From Helichrysum umbraculigerum (Eukaryota > Streptophyta > Magnoliopsida > Asterales > Asteraceae), in assembly GCA_949592205.1 (NCBI GenBank), contig CATIUR010000001.1:16197501-16261500 (forward strand): 64,000 nucleotides of DNA, given 5' to 3'. This document shows positions 1 through 11,075 of the stretch, piece after piece. How positions within the stretch are numbered: the stretch's first letter is position 1; each line of letters opens with the position of its first letter. The notes beneath the pieces are model-generated. The model was not told where the DNA came from. It saw only the letters and a program-made list of their open reading frames with translations, and did no database searches. The position numbers were made by a program, and so were the translations under genes.

Positions 1-1042
1 ACTGAGTTCCTCGATTTCTGGGTGGAGATGTTCTAGCGAAGCCAGGTGGATTTGGAGGTCTGGATGGAAACTCGGCATAATAAACAGAACCGTCAGTCGG
101 ATCTTCGTACTCAACCTCATATTCTTTAGTGGGATGGTTGGTACACTTCTAGCAAGCCTGAACTTGATGAACTCGCTGCGGCTGCTTTTTAAGCTCTCCA
201 ATTTGCTTCGTTAGGGTTTCGATTTGTTCAGTCAGAGATTTGATAGCTTTGGCTTGGATGGAGTTATGAGCGAAGAGAGGTGTTGATGAGGATTGCCCTT
301 CAGCTTTCCAGTCGTGGTTATGCATCGTCATGTCTTCGATCAAGCTCCATGCTTCATCATCGGTCATCTTCATAAAGTTACCTTGAGCAGCAGCGTCAAG
401 AGTAATGCGGTGATTTGGATCGAGACCATTGTAGAATGTGCATAACTTGTCGGTTTTCGTCATCTGATGATTTGGACATTTCCTTATCAAACTTTTGAAT
501 CGCTCCCAAGCAGAGTAGACTGATTCATCGTGAGCTAGTTCAAAGTGTGCGATGTCATTCTTGAGTTTGGTTTGCTTGGACGGATGAAAGTATCTGGCAA
601 GGAATTTGTTACCCATATCCGTCCATGAGGTGATTGAGCCGGTCTCAAGTCCCTCAAACCAAGAGAGTGCATGTAAATCGAGAGAATAAGGGAACAAGTA
701 TAGGCGAACTATGTTCTGCTTGACCCCAATCTGCTTGTAGGAGTTTGATATGTGGATAAACTTGTCAATGTGAGCGTTAGGATCTTCACGTGGTAGTCCA
801 TGGAATTGATAGTTGTCCTTGATAAGTTGTACAATATGATGCTTCAGCTCAAAGGATGCTCCCTTTATCTCCGGATAGGTGATTAGTCCTCATCGTCCTT
901 CAATGGATGGCTTGGTTTTGTTGGCAAGAGTGACACGAGCGGCCATTTCGGGAAGATGGAAGCATTTTTGTTTTCGGATGGTTCGGATAATAGACTCAGA
1001 ATCAGGTACGAAAATGAGTGGTTCATATTCGGACGGTCTGGT
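1..1042 (-). pseudogene. Athila/Tat-type Ty3/gypsy gag, broken and cut by the window edge
   Basis: The minus strand encodes a retrotransposon gag (capsid) domain typical of plant Athila/Tat elements. It runs leftwards from about 1042 and leaves the window at position 1. A likely start is the ATG at 944-946 (reads MAARVTLANKTKPS), but the same frame is open further upstream (EYEPLIFVPDSESIIRTIRK), so the true start may be earlier. Capsid-like landmarks are FPYSLDLHALSWFEGL, SWTDMGNKFLARYF and ERFKSLIRKCPNH. Two in-frame stops break it: TGA at 890-892 and TAG at 149-151. The capsid-like frame continues after both, so these are point mutations. It lies directly downstream of the primer site and LTR at 1171-3420. 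Family assignment rests on these motifs plus the tRNA-Asp primer site. Confidence 0.8.
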
Positions 1043-1170
1043 CTAATATCGTTGTGTGTTGTGGGAAGTTATTGTTGGCTGGAACAAAGAAAGTAAAAAG
1101 TAATGTACGAAAGTAAAGGTATCACTAAAAAGAAAAGGTTCGTTTGACGCCTCTGGGTCTTAGGATTGAT

Positions 1171-1188
1171 TCCCCGGCAACGGCGCCA
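1171..1188 (-). other. Primer-binding site, tRNA-Asp type
   Basis: The minus strand reads TGGCGCCGTTGCCGGGGA, complementary to the 3' end of plant tRNA-Asp(GTC). This is the usual minus-strand primer of Athila/Tat Ty3/gypsy elements. It lies six bases inside the LTR end at 1195, which fixes the orientation: LTR to the right, gag to the left. Confidence 0.85.
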
Positions 1189-1194
1189 AAAACT

Positions 1195-3420
1195 TGTTAC
1201 GCCCAAAACGGTCGTTCTCGCAACGGGCACAACGAGGTGTTTTAAAATTATAAAAGCTGGGGACCTAAATTCTACTTACAGAGGCAAGTATAACTCAGGG
1301 TCATTCTTAAGATCAATCGTATTGTGAAGCGGAGTTGTCAAGACAAACTATTCAATTTAGTGATAGGTTTTTGAAAGTAGTTTTGATTTGGTTTTAGGTC
1401 CATTTAAACTAAACTAATAGAACAGTAAATAAACAAAACAGTAAATAAAAGATAGGGTTTAATCAGTAATGGAGGATAGTTCTTGCTATGATTTCGTTAG
1501 CTTATGTTATGGGGTGATGTCTAGGGTTTGTGTATGAAAATGTCTTTTAAAGATTTGTGTCTTGCTTTTGCCTAAGTATTCATAGTGTAAGCACTAACCC
1601 CTACTGTTTAATTTCTCAAACAGTATGTCACTGGGTTGCTAGGCTATGGTGATTCTGATCAAAGGAGGCTGCTCAACTCTTCAACACTTTCCATATGGTG
1701 GAACAGTGACCCTTTTTGGAATGGCATTCCTGGGCGCATAAGATAGAGTAACAGACCCACTAAAAGTTCTGACCGTTCTTAACACTACGGGGATACTAAG
1801 GCTAGGCAAGACATTTAAGATTAAGACTTGATTTGGTGACTGCTAACTCTGTATTAATGGTCTTTGTTTAGTCCAGAGCTGTGTGGTTCAACCGGGATGT
1901 GACACAGTCTTCAACTGACGACAGTTCCTTTGCTTCCACGTATTTGTACTCCACTTGAAGTGTTTCCAACGCTATACGAAGTACTGTGCCTGTTTTACGG
2001 TCTTTCCGGTGCCACATACTTTATGGTCACTCTGGACTGGTTTAACTAAGTTGGTATTAAAGCTTGACCATCTATGATGTAAACCTAACCCTCACTATTT
2101 AAACATATCCCAATAAATCCCTAGTTGATTCACGGTGTACTATACGATAGGTTTGACAGTATTTCCACAGCTACACAATTCAGACCATGTTTATATTTGA
2201 AAACATAGATAGGTAGTTACCAGTTGATCAAGGTTCGCGACTTCTTGTCATACAGGTTCTAACCACATTTATTGGAAGAAAGGCGATTTTGGTTTAGAAA
2301 TTCATAAATACAAAGTTAACAATACACCGGTTTTCATTTATGTATTTAAAGTAACATCACCCCTAACATATATAAGTTAACTACATCAGCACATAAGAGA
2401 ACTACTCACTACGCATGGCAAACAATCCTAAATCTATCATAACAATAATAATAATCATCATAATAGAAAAGGAAAGAAGTAACCGTAGATTAATGCGTAG
2501 ATAGAATAATGTTGAAAGAATACACGAAAGGAACCTCCGCAATATCTTCGACAATATTACAAATAAGCCCCTCAGAATATTCCCTACACTATTACAAAAG
2601 TAGCCCCTCCGTTAGTCAAGGTTAAATATTAACCAAGAACTAACTACCTAATCCCTAATCTAGAGAGAGAATTTTAGATAGAGAAACTCTAGAGAGAGAG
2701 AGAGAAAGTGAGAGAGTGAAATGAAGTGTGGAATTGGTGTGTGAAATGAGGAAATGGAGGCCTCTATCTATAGGCAAAGGGGTTAGGAGCATGTACAAGC
2801 ATCAAAGAATCAAGATACAAGCAAACGAAGCAAAACGAGATCACATGGGGGTCCAAGGCCGTACACTGCCTGCACCAGGCCGTACACGGCCATATGGGGG
2901 ACCGTGTGCTGCCTCGTGTGCTGTTTTTGGCTTTTCGCGTTGTTTCGGAAGGCCGTATCTTCTTCGTTTCTCGTCCGTTTGACTTGATTCTTTCGCCTAT
3001 GTTCTCATAATTCCGTTACGCTTCTAATGATGCCAAATGTGCCAAATTTGGATGTCTCTAGAGTTGGCGTGTGCAGAATGCTCTCGGTTTGTGCTTAGAC
3101 GGCTCCATCTTCCTCCTTCTTCATCCGATCTGCACGATTCTTGATTCTACATTTTAGGAATAACCTGAGACATCATATGAGACTAATTAAGAACTTATAT
3201 AGTCAGGTGATTGAAAGTATGCTTAGAATCAGTGTTTGAATAATCTGCCTCGATTTGCGTACCTTTTGGACGCTTTTAGCACTTTTTATAGCAATGCCTA
3301 TAATTTGACCAACTTCGTGAAATTAAGTAGATAAACGTTTAATTCAAGTGTTTTCACCAAGAATTAGGTCAAATGTGCGAGAAATATGCGCTTAAAAACA
3401 TGACTTTTTGCCACATATCA
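1195..3420 (-). mobile_element. 5' LTR of the Athila/Tat-type element (about 2.2 kb)
   Basis: The LTR is bounded by TG at 1195 and CA at 3420 on the plus strand, i.e. it starts TGATATGTGGC on its own strand and ends just before the primer site. It shares blocks with the solo LTR at 9172-11566, for example the segment near 1936-1990 matching 10210-10270, the TATA region and the terminal ACATGA motif. A minus-strand TATA box is at 2765-2772, with a GA-rich tract just downstream (2662-2716). CCGTACACGG-type palindromes lie just upstream (2858-2910). It was inserted into a Harbinger transposase directly after a TGG codon. The 5-bp duplication expected at 3421-3425 is CCATG, but its partner lies outside the window. 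Confidence 0.8.
2765..2772 (-). promoter_or_regulatory. LTR TATA box
   Basis: TATAGATA on the minus strand, followed by a GA-rich leader. The solo LTR has TATAAATA at the matching place (10873-10880), which supports this as the element's promoter. Confidence 0.6.
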
Positions 3421-4063
3421 CCATGCCACTAGGCAATTTTTCCATGGCCAATGCATACAATCGATGCTTCCAAGCATACCCAAAAAATCATGCATCTGGG
3501 CATGCTTCTCGTGTAAAGGTTGCACATCCGATAGTGTTGGTTTTCGTAAGTACTCAGTAGAGTATAGATGAAAACACACTTACAAAAGTTATCCAAACAA
3601 TCGTATGCTGTTTGTTGACCCATATGTTAGTATTCATCAAACGCATCAGTGGTACAACCGTATGCCAATTGCCGTATGACGGACGTGCATTTTTGCCAAA
3701 CGTTATAACCCGGTTTATCAGCAGCGTCGGGTTTTTAAATAAAATATGTAAAGTATATAGGTACCGGCAAAGTGGAGTATGATATAATACCTTGACATAT
3801 ACGGAGAAATAATTCTTTGCTCATCCGATAACGTCGTCGAAATATATCCCCCAGAAATGTTGGATGCTCGGCAAAGTAGTCTTGATACAAACATTCCCCC
3901 GCTGCAACACGATCTCTAGGAAAGTATCGTGTATCGGGATCAGAATATCGTCTTCGTCGAACGAATCGGAGTGTATCGCATTAATTATAGCGATAGCTGC
4001 CATTGGATCAAAACACGCATTGATCGCTTGCACGTCTTCAAGATCCGAATCGGAAGAAGTCTT
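3421..4063 (-). pseudogene. PIF/Harbinger transposase (HARBI1/ALP1-like), 5' part, disrupted
   Basis: Translated in shifting frames, the minus strand gives the typical N-terminal half of a plant Harbinger nuclease. An acidic leader (SSDSDLEDVQAINACFD) is followed by FRRRYRMSKELFLRIC, then QKCTSVIRQLAYG and TAYDCLDNFC. A segment around 3425-3480 matches the family's LGSIDCMHWxWKNCP region, which carries the first catalytic Asp. Frame changes and stops occur at several points, so it is not functional. The expected ATG before TSSDSD reads AAG at 4061-4063, which may be a lost start. The coding region stops at 3421, where the Athila/Tat LTR was inserted. The rest of the transposase would lie beyond the left edge. 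Confidence 0.75.
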
Positions 4064-4136
4064 ATTGGAGTGTATGAATTGTATGAATATAAATTGTGTG
4101 ATTTGAAGTGTGAATTATTTGGAAATAAAAGGTGTG

Positions 4137-4144
4137 TATTTATA
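4137..4144 (-). promoter_or_regulatory. TATA box of the Harbinger transposase
   Basis: TATAAATA on the minus strand, about 75 bp upstream of the presumed start of the transposase frame. It is well placed to be the old promoter of that transposon gene. Confidence 0.5.
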
Positions 4145-4163
4145 GAGTAAAAGGAAGGTTTTT

Positions 4164-4398
4164 TTAAAAAATTAATAAAAAAAAACCAACGGTTATATTT
4201 CAAACCGTTGGAAAAAAAATTTTATTCAACGGTAACCACACACCACCCCCACCTCGGACCCATGCGAAACAAACAGACATCCCATCGGAAACCCGATGGA
4301 ATCAACCGACGAACGACAACCGACGGCCCGTGCCATCGGTGTCGGTTCTGTCGGTTGAAACCGATGGATAACCGACACTCCCGTTGGGAGTGGTCTAA
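4164..4398 (-). mobile_element. Terminal region of the Harbinger element
   Basis: This stretch between the transposase promoter and the element's probable end is rich in short inverted motifs: CCAACGGTTATA opposite AACCGTTGG at 4173-4210, then repeated ACCGATGG/CCATCGGT units. The outer end reads TTAGACCACTCCC on the minus strand (4386-4398), resembling a PIF/Harbinger terminus followed by a TAA target site. The other terminus is not in the window, so the boundary is a proposal. Confidence 0.5.
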
Positions 4399-4404
4399 AA
4401 ATTA

Positions 4405-4510
4405 CCTTGGACTTTAACTTCGGACTTCAATTCCATTGGAAAGTGATTGCCCGACGTTAAAGTGGCTTTAAATGATTGCCCGACGTTAAAGTGGCTTTGA
4501 CGCTGAAAAT
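4405..4510. repeat. Dispersed repeat with a 27-bp internal tandem duplication
   Basis: The block beginning CTTGGACTTTAACTT is repeated at 15432-15510 with few differences. In this copy the segment ATGATTGCCCGACGTTAAAG and its flank occur twice in a row (4444-4471 and 4472-4498). The two copies adjoin different sequences, so this is a mobile or dispersed repeat of unknown type. Confidence 0.6.
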
Positions 4511-5309
4511 GGAATAAGTAACGAATATATATTGGAATATATTTTCATTAAAAATTATACAAAGGCCATGATATTTTAGAAATTGAAGTGATAGCTAATT
4601 ACATCTCACGTGATGAGCTTGAAGCGATCTAATAATCATTCTTGGAACTGTCCATGTTTTAAAAGTATAGTTTTTGAGAGTGGATTTTTTTTTTTTTATC
4701 GTTGATTATTGATATGTTTTATTCACCTTATGAGTTGAACACAAATGTAATATTTCAATATAGTAATCGTAGGTTGTGATATTGATCACTTGCATAAGCT
4801 TAAGTTCGGGTTTTGGTAATGTGTCATTTGTTATACTTCTATGGAGTATCATTCTTTTTATTATCGGAAATAGTTACTCCATTGTATTAAGAAACATCTT
4901 ATCTGTAAAATATATGTCACATTACAAGTTTTATTCACTTAAACTTGCCATCGAACTCCCTAATTTATCCTCATTTATTACTCTCAGTAACTTATTTTGT
5001 AACAAATTTCAGTCAAGATTATCTTGAATATATGGTCAAAATTGACATTTTTCTAACATATCTTAAACCAACAAACATTACAAAGGGACTGTAAAAACGG
5101 GACGAAGAAAGTATAAATTTAGGTGACTCTTAATCATTATTGTAAGCAATGTTATATATATGATCTTGTGGGCTTAGCTCTTTCTTTAAATATTTCAGTT
5201 TGGGCCTATTGTAAGTCCAAATCCAAACCTTAAATAACGAATCATATATTATTGCTAGAGACTTTATAATAACAAATATATATAGTGATCTCATGAACAC
5301 TTCAACAAT
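4511..5309. other. AT-rich spacer downstream of the methyltransferase gene
   Basis: No gene seen. The part from about 5120 to 5309 is the 3' flank of the methyltransferase gene. It is duplicated with the gene's last exon at 43060-43249, so that duplication extended past the stop codon. A GGGACGAAGAAAGTA motif near 5098 resembles one end of a Stowaway-type MITE, but no partner was found. Confidence 0.5.
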
Positions 5310-7693
5310 TCACTTTTTAGTCAATGTAATGACTAGATTGAAGTGCCTTGTTTTGTTGCTAACTAGATGTTTCGACACATGTTTCGCGTACTTTTCAAAT
5401 ACCACATCAATTATGGAATTTCCAAAATGCGACGTCATCAATGGTTCCATAACGGCTCTGATCAACTTTGCTGTATTTTCACCATGGGTGTCACTAAGCT
5501 CACTGGAATCTTTCGTATTAATGTAGTCAATATCATTTGAATCCCAGTTGACTCGAAAACAACTCAAGCTATCAAGTGAAAATGATCCTTCATTTTGAAC
5601 AACATTCCTAACTTCATCTTCACATGGATTATAAAGTGGGATATTGAATGAGTTAAGCTCTGATTCTTGAACTAGCCCCTAAAGTATTTAATTCGTTACA
5701 ACATAAATGGTTAGTAGATTAAACAAATACCTCTTCCACCCTATTGATTGTCCATGTTTATCCATTCCGAAATAATCGTCCACTTTCAATTTCAACTCAT
5801 CAAAATGTATTTAATTGGGTAAATATATAATTTTATTGGTTAATAGGTTGAGCATTGCATATTTTTAAAAACGGTGTCCATTTATTTAGAGGACAATTAA
5901 AATGGGACGGATAGAGTATGGTTTACTAATTACGACTTTGAAACAATATATGTTTGGTTAAGTTGATGTCTAATCGAGCCAAGAACCTACTTATACCTCT
6001 TTGACCATATCCAAAAGTGACTTCGATAGTAGGTCCCATAAACTGCAACAATCATCACTAGTTGGATCAGCAACACTCCGACCAAGAGATATTAAAACCA
6101 TGCGTCCACCATGTACTATTTCCTTAGAACGCATTTGTAAAAACTTCGTGAAGTCAGTGTAATATTGCTTATGATATGCTTCAAACACATTTGGAGGAAT
6201 TGTTTTTGACATGTATATGTTTGAAGTGTTGTCGTCCAGTCCTCCAGGTACCTATCACATGTTGTAAAGACTATAATTTAGCACCGAAAAGGATTTGTGA
6301 TAAATCTGTCCAAAATAATCTAACATGGTTTTGGTTGGCTGTATTACGCAAACCTGAGAAAGCCAATGAATAGAATAAGACGAGTAAACAAGGTGCAAAC
6401 TTTCGTCGGGGAAGAGTCGGCCGTAGAAGGAACCAGGAACCGCGGAAACAAAGCAAGGCCCAAAATCTTCTCGGTTCTCCTTCTTAAGGTTTGCATAAAA
6501 ATTGGGTAACAATTTGAAAACGGCGTTGAAATCATTTCCATAAAGGTCATTTAAATATACTTGAAACTGTGGTGCTCGATGATTATTTTCTTCACACGCC
6601 TCACGAACCATATCAATGATGTTAGATACAACTAATAAAGTGTTTGTTCCGGACGAGCATCCAAGATCTGCTATGTTGAAACACGGGCCGAACTGTACAA
6701 TATCATGCTTAGCAATATCGTTAATTGTATTCTTCAAAACGTGTAGAGTTTTCTGGATCACAAATTCCTGGAAAGAAAATGAAGACACATAATTTCAGAT
6801 GTGCACCATGTTTAACTTTCTGATGTAGATTGAAATAGAGATAACAAGATTAAACTTGTTGATTCAAAGAATACCCAAGAATAATCTCTTCTAATTCACG
6901 TTGATTCAAAAGAATTCCGCAATTAGGTCAAATTCAACTCAATTGAATAACACAATTTGAGAGAAATTGCAAATTTCATAAAATCATAAACTCGTCATAT
7001 ATCCCCTTTCTATTACAACTTGAAGGACTTATATAGGCTGAAAATTAAGAAAACTATAACTCTTAAATATCAAAAGTCTAGGACCAATCAAGGGTTGCAA
7101 AATAATTAAATAAAACATTAAACATAATAATGGTACTAATTACCATCAAGATAAAAATAAATATGTGAAATATTCTTTGGTTCAAGAAATATTCCACCTA
7201 AAATCAAAACTATTTGTTGATATAACATAGATTAATTTGTTATCCAAACTAATCCCTGATTTTAAATTAGTTGTTGGTAGTTCATGATCATTTCCACATC
7301 AACTTCACAAGCTAAAAAAAGTTTCCGGTGTCAGATTAATTAACATGTTAAGAGTAAATAATCGGTCTTAATTAAACAGTTATTTAACATCACCAAGGTG
7401 ACCTTGCGGTAAGTCGTCGCGATATCATCGCAAAAGATCACCGGTTCGAACCTTCATAGGTGAACATCTTGGCAGCGGCCACTAAGAAAGGTCGGAAAAG
7501 GTCACGCGATACCCCGGTGAGACCACATACATCTAAGAAAAAAAAAATAATGACCTCCCCCGTTACCCTGAACACACAAAACCTCTTCCTTTTACCCGTT
7601 TTAATTAAGCAACTGTATATAATTAAGAGATAAGATATATACCTGAAGTGAGGAGTTTTTTGCATAGCTTCGTTCTCCATCACCTGTATTCAT
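5310..7693 (-). CDS. SABATH family S-adenosylmethionine-dependent carboxyl methyltransferase, intact
   Basis: Four exons on the minus strand join in phase 0 to 362 codons plus stop, the usual SABATH length: 7643-7693, 6354-6767, 5997-6251 and 5310-5678. Every intron has GT-AG ends. Exon 1 encodes MNTGDGERSYAKNSSLQ, the family N-terminus that contacts the methyl donor and substrate. Exon 2 holds the SAM-binding motif IADLGCSSGTNTL, then NDLYGNDFN and SSYSIHWLSQ, the substrate-pocket segment; its His-Trp pair is the form seen in many benzoate, jasmonate and related enzymes, where salicylate-specific enzymes have Met-Trp. The SQ/VP junction between exons 2 and 3 fits the family. Family members make volatile or hormone methyl esters in the cytosol. 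The substrate cannot be named from sequence. No stop or frameshift was found; expression is unknown. Confidence 0.88.
5730..5916. mobile_element. Stowaway-like MITE in intron 3 of the methyltransferase gene
   Basis: The segment starts CCTCTTCCACCCTATTGATT, and its right end read in reverse is CTCTATCCGTCCCATTTTAA, an imperfect terminal inverted repeat of the Stowaway/Tc1-Mariner kind. It is flanked by TA at 5728-5729 and 5917-5918. It lies wholly inside the intron (5679-5996), so splicing signals are untouched. Confidence 0.6.
6768..7642 (-). other. Intron 1 of the methyltransferase gene
   Basis: This 875-bp AT-rich intron follows a 51-bp first exon. The donor GT is at 7641-7642 on the minus strand. 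The acceptor is preceded by a pyrimidine-rich TTTTCTTTCCAG. It carries a SINE near the donor side. Nothing else is recognisable. Confidence 0.8.
7392..7550 (+). mobile_element. tRNA-derived SINE in intron 1
   Basis: A box B-like GGTTCGAACC lies at 7443-7452. A weaker box A-like segment (TTGCGGTAAGTCG) starts about 39 bp upstream, a normal spacing for an internal RNA polymerase III promoter. The sequence ends in an A-rich tail at 7536-7549. This architecture fits a plant SINE; the family is not identified. Confidence 0.6.
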
Positions 7694-7756
7694 GTGCAGG
7701 ATGTTTTCTGATTTCATATTCTTACTTTTGTATTTGCTGCTGCTACCTGCAGCCTA

Positions 7757-7763
7757 ATTTATA
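7757..7763 (-). promoter_or_regulatory. TATA box of the methyltransferase gene
   Basis: TATAAAT on the minus strand, about 64 bp upstream of the start codon at 7691-7693, which implies a short leader of roughly 35 bases. No other plausible TATA lies between it and the ATG. Confidence 0.5.
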
Positions 7764-9166
7764 AAGTTAACCTAAACACTTGGATTGATGGTATTTTAGA
7801 TATTTACTATTACATTCTTTTGTTTGTTTGCTACATTATTATCATGTGATTCATGTGTATTGAAGGCGATATATATACATATAAAAAAAATAAATTTAAC
7901 GAGTTATAGGTTTTCTAATACATGCATTTACATTTACATTTTGTATATATTGGAAAATCATACATTTAACAGGGAAGTTAAATGTGTTACTATTATATAA
8001 ATAGTTCAAGTATATTTTTTTATTAATATTTCTTTCGATGTGAAATAATTTTTAAAATATATATCTATTTTATTGGATTTTATACTCTTGCTTTAGTGGG
8101 ATTATATATTTGGCTTAGTCTATTATACTGACAAAATTGTAATAATGCATAAATCGTCACTATTCCGTTTAGATGGTTAAAATGTAATAATTTAATTAGT
8201 TACCAATAAAATTCATATACTTAAAAAAAATCATTTTACTTAGAATTTTAATTTATCGACTCAACCATTCAAAAATAAAGATTACCCTAGATTAAATGTT
8301 TAAGTTTCTATTTTAGTTTGTCACAAAATAAGTTTCCAAATGTCAAAATAAAGTGTATTGGTATAGAGTCTGATGGTCACACTTTTCTTCAACTATGTGA
8401 ACATTGATAATGAACATTAAATAACGGTATGAGAGGGGCCTTTCAACCAGGAGGTTGTAGGTTCAAGCCTCACTTGAGGCAGTGAGTGTACATATTCGTG
8501 GTGGTTATATATAGTATGTGTGTTAGATTATAGGTTTGACTTTCTAAAAAAATATAAATTACTATAATTTATTTAAGTTATAATTGTCAAATGAGTTGGT
8601 AAGTCACAATAGTATTATAGAAGGTGTATTTATATAATGATTAGTTCGACAACCATATTTATTTTAAAAATGATAATTCAAATGTCATTGAACAAAGTAA
8701 CAATTCTTTAAACTATTGAAAACTTCATATAAGCATATAACGTGAATAACATATATAGTTTTGATAAATTTAAATCAACTACCTTAACTGATTTGACAGA
8801 TATGTAATGTAAATATGAGAAACTCTATACAACATGCATTCATAGTTTGATCATGAGATACACGGTATGGAGCAGAATATTTTTATAATTTTTTTAGCAT
8901 CAAATTTGAAGATTTAGTTTAAAACTATTGAATATATAGTACATGACTAATCATTTTTTACACATTGCTTTATCTTTTTATTTTCTTTATTTTTAAGTTT
9001 GTAACATTACGACACCTCTCATCTATTTCCTTTCATTTTTTTATTTGTTTGTTTTAATATACCACACTCTAATATACAAGTAATCTATATAAAAAGGATA
9101 GTAAGAAATGATTCATGATCAATAAAAAGGTTGCAATGAGTTAATTATGGGTATATAGGCGTGTAT
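7764..9166. other. AT-rich intergenic DNA
   Basis: No coding region, transposon terminus or RNA gene is recognisable apart from the SINE-like segment near 8420-8550. This is the upstream flank of the methyltransferase gene. Confidence 0.5.
8420..8550 (+). mobile_element. SINE-like element
   Basis: The box B-like TAGGTTCAAGCCTC (8457-8471) follows a GGCCTTTCAACCAGG segment that could be a decayed box A. The segment ends in TTTCTAAAAAAATAT. It differs from the SINE at 7392, so it is a second family. The start is approximate. Confidence 0.45.
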
Positions 9167-10872
9167 GGGTGTGTTGCGGCTCCTATCGGTCGGTCGGATT
9201 TGACTCCGGTCGTTGTTCCAACAGCAACAGAAGCGGCGGACAGTGAGTTTTAAATTTATATGAGCTGGGGCTCAAACTATAAGTACTACCTACCTTGGGA
9301 GCAAGCAGTAAGTATAACTCGAGGTCGTTCTTAAATCGGAGCGAATTGAAATAAAGCGGGTCACCAAAGATTATGGTCGCAATTAGGATGGGGGTAGGTA
9401 GATAGATTTTTGTTTGGAAGGTTTTGTTTTATAATTATCCTAAATGTAGAAAAGTAAATAACGAGAAATGAAATTAGGGTTTAAGCAGACAGGTAGAGAT
9501 GTAATTGCTGAAACATGGATAATTAGGGTTTCGGGATGATGTTCATTATAAAATTGATTGGAGATTTACCAGATAAAGAGTAAACAAACTTTCGGTGTAA
9601 ACACTAGGACCTTACGTTTAGGTGAAACCCTAGAAACATATGTCACTGGAATCCTAGGTTATCATGATTCTGATCAGATCAGACTGTTTTCAAACCCTCC
9701 TAAGCCTTTGCTTAACTAAGACAAAGTCACCCTAAATGTTCTAGGGATCAGGCATAAGGCAACAGACCGCAATTGTATTTACTGACCTTTCTTAACACCT
9801 AATCGTCTATTTACTTTTATTATAGCAAATACTGATTGTATCCTGTGTATGTTAAACTATTGGTGAGATTAGGGTTTTGCATGTCTAGGTATATGATTGA
9901 CACTACCCTATATTGTTTCTATTGAAGCACCTACTTAACCATCATAAATATAGACCCTCCTTTACAGTCAGGCGTTCATCCCTAGGAATAATCACGGTGT
10001 ACAAGGCAATTAGGCATTTCCACAGTGTTCCAAACCCTAGATGTACTGACGGTGTACTGGGCATTTAAGCATTTCCACAGTGTTCCAGATCTTAGGTGTA
10101 CTAACGGTGTACAGTGCAACAAGCATTTCCACAGCTTTGATTCCTAGACCACAGTTCTAGAAGGATTACTTCTAGGTAATTCACGATGAAACAATCCATG
10201 GCATTTCCTTAGCTTCCACGTATTTGTACTCCACACGAGGTGTTTCCAACGCTATACGAAGTACCGTGCCTTTTAAAGGAAAGTTCATAGTTTCATACTG
10301 TAACTGGAGATAACTGTATATTCATAGTATTAGGGTTGATCAGATCCTATCCTAGGGCAACAGTCACGTGAAAGTCTGGAAAGGGTGATGAGAGACTAGA
10401 TCTATATTCAGGATAAGCTTAACCAGATACACAGCATAACAATTTCCAATCGTATAAATGAAACATTAATTTAACATCATCCCTACTCCTAATATCTACA
10501 TTTCAACAATCACAATATTAAACTACTCTATAAACATGGCAATATGCAGAATACAAACTGAAATAACATAAAACACAAGCATTATAACAGTAAGTAAAGT
10601 TTAGATATCACCGGGAATACAGTAGCGTAATACTGAGGATTACAAATAGTCTGAACTTGAAAAACTCGTTACAACAAGATTACCAAGCTAAAACTTCCTC
10701 TAGACTCGAACCGTAAGCTCAACCCTAACCTTTCTCCTCTAACTCCTAAGAGTAGTGCTAGAGAGAGAAAGTTAGAGAGAGAAAGTGAAAGAAAATGAGA
10801 GAAATGAAAATGAGAGAAATGTGAGAGTGTGTGAATGTGTTAAGGTTGGTAAAATGAGGAGGGATGACCCCC

Positions 10873-10880
10873 TATTTATA
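10873..10880 (-). promoter_or_regulatory. TATA box of the solo LTR
   Basis: TATAAATA on the minus strand, about 75 bp downstream of the palindrome cluster and just upstream of a GAGAGAAA-rich leader. Since the LTR is solo, this promoter could only drive flanking DNA to its left. Confidence 0.6.
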
Positions 10881-10954
10881 GGCAAAGCTCAAAATCAGTC
10901 GTACAACTCGCGAAACAGCACGTACAAGCAAACGAAGCACGATACGGGGGCAGG

Positions 10955-11075
10955 GGGCCGTATACAGCCTTGGTAGGGCCATATATGGTGTGTATGAGGC
11001 CGTATACGGTCTTAGATAGGCCGTATACGGTCTTAGGTAGGCCGTATACGGTTGCCAAGGCCGTATACGGTGTCC
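10955..11075. repeat. CCGTATACGG palindrome cluster
   Basis: GGCCGTATACGG or close variants occur about six times in 120 bp, several in a unit of about 23-24 bp (GGCCGTATACGGTCTTAGGTA). Each unit is a perfect 10-bp palindrome. The related LTR has a shorter, diverged version (CCGTACACGG) at 2858-2910. Confidence 0.8.

Noticed and set aside
6271..6550. Overlapping minus-strand frames within SABATH exon 2
   Set aside because: Out-of-frame shadows of the methyltransferase coding sequence.
7392..7550. Box B-like sequence considered as a tRNA gene
   Set aside because: No cloverleaf with acceptor stem or anticodon arm; an A-rich tail and intron location fit a SINE.
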